A model generated the notes under the pieces. It was not told the origin of the DNA, searched no databases, and was given only the letters and a program-made list of their open reading frames with translations. Positions 3,765 through 5,327 of a stretch of 5,327 nt of DNA are shown one piece after another; position 1 is the stretch's first letter; each line of letters opens with the position of its first letter. Origin of the DNA: an uncultured Clostridia bacterium (lineage in GTDB: Bacteria; Bacillota; Clostridia; Oscillospirales; JAAYOS01); contig CALXAZ010000076.1 in the NCBI GenBank assembly GCA_944386395.1, positions 1-5,327 on the forward strand, read 5' to 3'. Made by a program: the position numbers and the translations under genes.

Positions 3765-5327
3765 TGCATACGCCCCCTTCCAGTAGGCAGTTAGCTCCGC
3801 AGCCCGTACATTGGGTGCGACAATCTGGTGTTATTTCAGATCGGTATGCAGCTTCGCGTTCCTGCCAGAGATGCTTTTTAAGAACTCCATCGCTGAGATG
3901 GTCCCAAGGCATAATCTCGTCCTTGGAGCGCTCACGATAAGCATAGAATTCCGGGTCAAGCCCACACTTTTTAAAAGCATTCATCCACTTTTCAAAGTTA
4001 AAAAACTCATCCCATCCGTCAAACTTGCAACCACTCCGCCAAGCTTCTTCCAGAACATCTCCCATTCGCCTGTCTCCGCGCGAAAAAATTGCTTCAAGAT
4101 AGCTCGTATCAGGGTCGTGCCAGCTGAAATTTACCCCTCTTGGCATGTGTTCCCGAAGGAGCTTCTGCTTGCGTTCAAATTCTTCCATGCGGTTTTGCGC
4201 TTCCCATTGGAATGGAGTGTGTGCCTTGGGAACAAAGCACGCAACAGATACAGTAATTTTTACCCCTCTCTTGTTAGTAGAGGTTTCCCGCCCGAGCCTA
4301 TTCATCTTTCTTGCAAGCTCAGCTATACCAATTATATCTTCATCAGTTTCTGTGGGAAGCCCTATCATAAAATACAGCTTAAGAGTCCCGTATCCACCCT
4401 CGAATGCAATACGGCAGGTATTTTCAAGGTCGGCTTCAGTAACATTTTTGTTTATTGCATCACGCAGGCGCTGGGTACCAGCTTCCGGAGCAAAGGTGAG
4501 ACCGCTTTTCCGCACTTTCTGGACCTTTTCCATCAGTGACAGCGAAAAGTTATCAGCGCGCAGAGACGGCAGCGACAAATTGGTATTTCTGGGCTCACAC
4601 CACTCGAGCAGCATATCACAAAGCTCATTGACAGGACGGTAATCGCTAGTGCTCAGTGATGAGAGCGATATTTCTTCGTATCCAGAGAAACGGCAAGCTT
4701 CTTTAGCCTGCTCTGCCAACACTTCTGGAGACTTGACTCTGACAGGTCGGTAAACATATCCAGCATGGCAAAAACGGCATCCGCGCATACAGCCTCGAAA
4801 CAGCTCTATTGTAACGCGATCAAAAACCACTTCAGTTGAAGGTATTACAGTTTTTATCGGAAAAAACATTTTATCAAGATCTTGTACAATCCTTTTTGTT
4901 ACCCGTTCCGGAGCGCCATGTGTGGAGGTTATCGAAGCAACTGTGCCATCGCTTTTATATTCGACGCTATAAAATGAGGGTACATAGACCCCTTTGATTT
5001 TAATAAGCTGTTCGAGTGTTTTCTGTTTGCTGAGACCATCCCTTTTAGCCGCACGTATACATTCAACAACTTCGACGTTCATCTCTTCCCCTTCACCAAG
5101 AACATAAAAATCGACAAACGGTGTGAGCGCCTCGGCATTAAAGGCACATGAGCCGCCTGCAAATACGATAGGCATATCGTCTCCTCTGTCAGCAGCCCGC
5201 ACCGGCAATCCGGCGAGATCTAGCATATTGAGTATATTTGTATAGCTGAGCTCGTACTGAAGGGTAAAACAAATTATATCAAAATCTTTTATCGGGTCTC
5301 CACTCTCTAGACCATAAAGCAGTATGT
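3757..5327 (-). CDS. TIGR03960-type radical SAM protein (5' end outside window)
   Basis: The reading frame stays open to the right edge: 522 residues are in the window and roughly the first 90 of a typical family member are missing. In-window residues about 14-60 (DFDIICFTLQYELSYTNILN, then MLDLAGLPVRA, GGSCAFNAEAL and VLGEGEE) match the N-terminal B12-binding-like region of this family. The radical SAM core starts near 170, with the cluster ligands Cys179, Cys183 and Cys186 in RGCMRGCRFCHAG (4768-4791), followed by YRPVR, a SLSSLSTSDY block and the FAPEAGTQRLRD segment. The last 22 residues hold five cysteines (C502, 506, 509, 513, 520; C-x3-C-x2-C-x3-C-x6-C), enough to bind another iron-sulfur cluster or a metal. 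The enzyme should cleave S-adenosylmethionine, but its substrate is unknown. It is paired with the DUF2344 gene by an 8-nt overlap. The internal ATG at 5226 is not the start, because conserved sequence continues upstream. Confidence 0.93.
   Translation of the reverse strand, partial: ILLYGLESGDPIKDFDIICFTLQYELSYTNILNMLDLAGLPVRAADRGDDMPIVFAGGSCAFNAEALTPFVDFYVLGEGEEMNVEVVECIRAAKRDGLSKQKTLEQLIKIKGVYVPSFYSVEYKSDGTVASITSTHGAPERVTKRIVQDLDKMFFPIKTVIPSTEVVFDRVTIELFRGCMRGCRFCHAGYVYRPVRVKSPEVLAEQAKEACRFSGYEEISLSSLSTSDYRPVNELCDMLLEWCEPRNTNLSLPSLRADNFSLSLMEKVQKVRKSGLTFAPEAGTQRLRDAINKNVTEADLENTCRIAFEGGYGTLKLYFMIGLPTETDEDIIGIAELARKMNRLGRETSTNKRGVKITVSVACFVPKAHTPFQWEAQNRMEEFERKQKLLREHMPRGVNFSWHDPDTSYLEAIFSRGDRRMGDVLEEAWRSGCKFDGWDEFFNFEKWMNAFKKCGLDPEFYAYRERSKDEIMPWDHLSDGVLKKHLWQEREAAYRSEITPDCRTQCTGCGANCLLEGGVCNA

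Noticed and set aside
5224..5226. ATG (MLDLAGLP) as the start of the radical SAM gene
   Set aside because: The frame stays open to the window edge, and the upstream residues (DFDIICFTLQYELSYTNILN) are family-conserved, so this is an internal methionine and the gene is truncated by the window.
1..5327. Mobile elements, CRISPR arrays, tRNA genes, defence or toxin-antitoxin genes
   Set aside because: No transposase, terminal repeats, spaced direct repeats or tRNA-like folds were seen. Genes are tightly packed and consistent with a conserved chromosomal region.

Overview
All seven genes in this window lie on the minus strand, so the order of transcription runs from high to low coordinates: radical SAM protein (5' end outside the window), DUF2344 protein, rplS (L19), lepB (signal peptidase I), ylqF/rbgA (ribosome-assembly GTPase), an rnhB-yraN fusion (RNase HII plus UPF0102 nuclease-like domain) and thrC (only the first 48 codons are inside). 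Strong purine-rich Shine-Dalgarno sequences, the Gram-positive-type single-span signal peptidase, the RbgA-type GTPase and the gene order rplS-lepB-ylqF-rnhB-yraN point to Bacillota, most likely class Clostridia. Moderate GC with AT-rich spacers fits this. The species cannot be named from the sequence.

Region 3757-5327 holds the radical SAM protein; its stop overlaps the start of the DUF2344 gene (3111-3764) by 8 nt, so the pair is translationally coupled. An AT-rich palindrome at 3082-3105 follows the DUF2344 stop and looks like a weak terminator. The same stretch contains a candidate promoter for rplS. A leader of about 78 nt (2987-3064) precedes rplS and folds as a plausible ribosomal-protein leader, with a loop complementary to the rplS Shine-Dalgarno. 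rplS (2645-2986) is followed at once by a clear intrinsic terminator (2603-2640).

lepB (2004-2570), ylqF (1116-1985), rnhB-yraN (164-1129) and thrC (1-144) follow with gaps of 18 nt, a 14 nt overlap and a gap of 19 nt. They look like one transcription unit, fed at least partly by read-through of the rplS terminator because no separate lepB promoter is visible.

The content is mostly housekeeping: ribosomal protein synthesis and 50S assembly (L19, YlqF), protein export (LepB), removal of RNA from DNA (RNase HII) and threonine biosynthesis (ThrC). No mobile element, CRISPR array, tRNA or rRNA was seen, and no stretch over 300 bases lacks a gene. I do not see a new system. The points worth a second look are the rplS leader, the RnhB-YraN fusion, the terminator between rplS and lepB, a strong hairpin in the first codons of thrC, an orphan Shine-Dalgarno at the end of the DUF2344 gene, and the functionally unassigned radical SAM/DUF2344 pair with its cysteine-rich tail.
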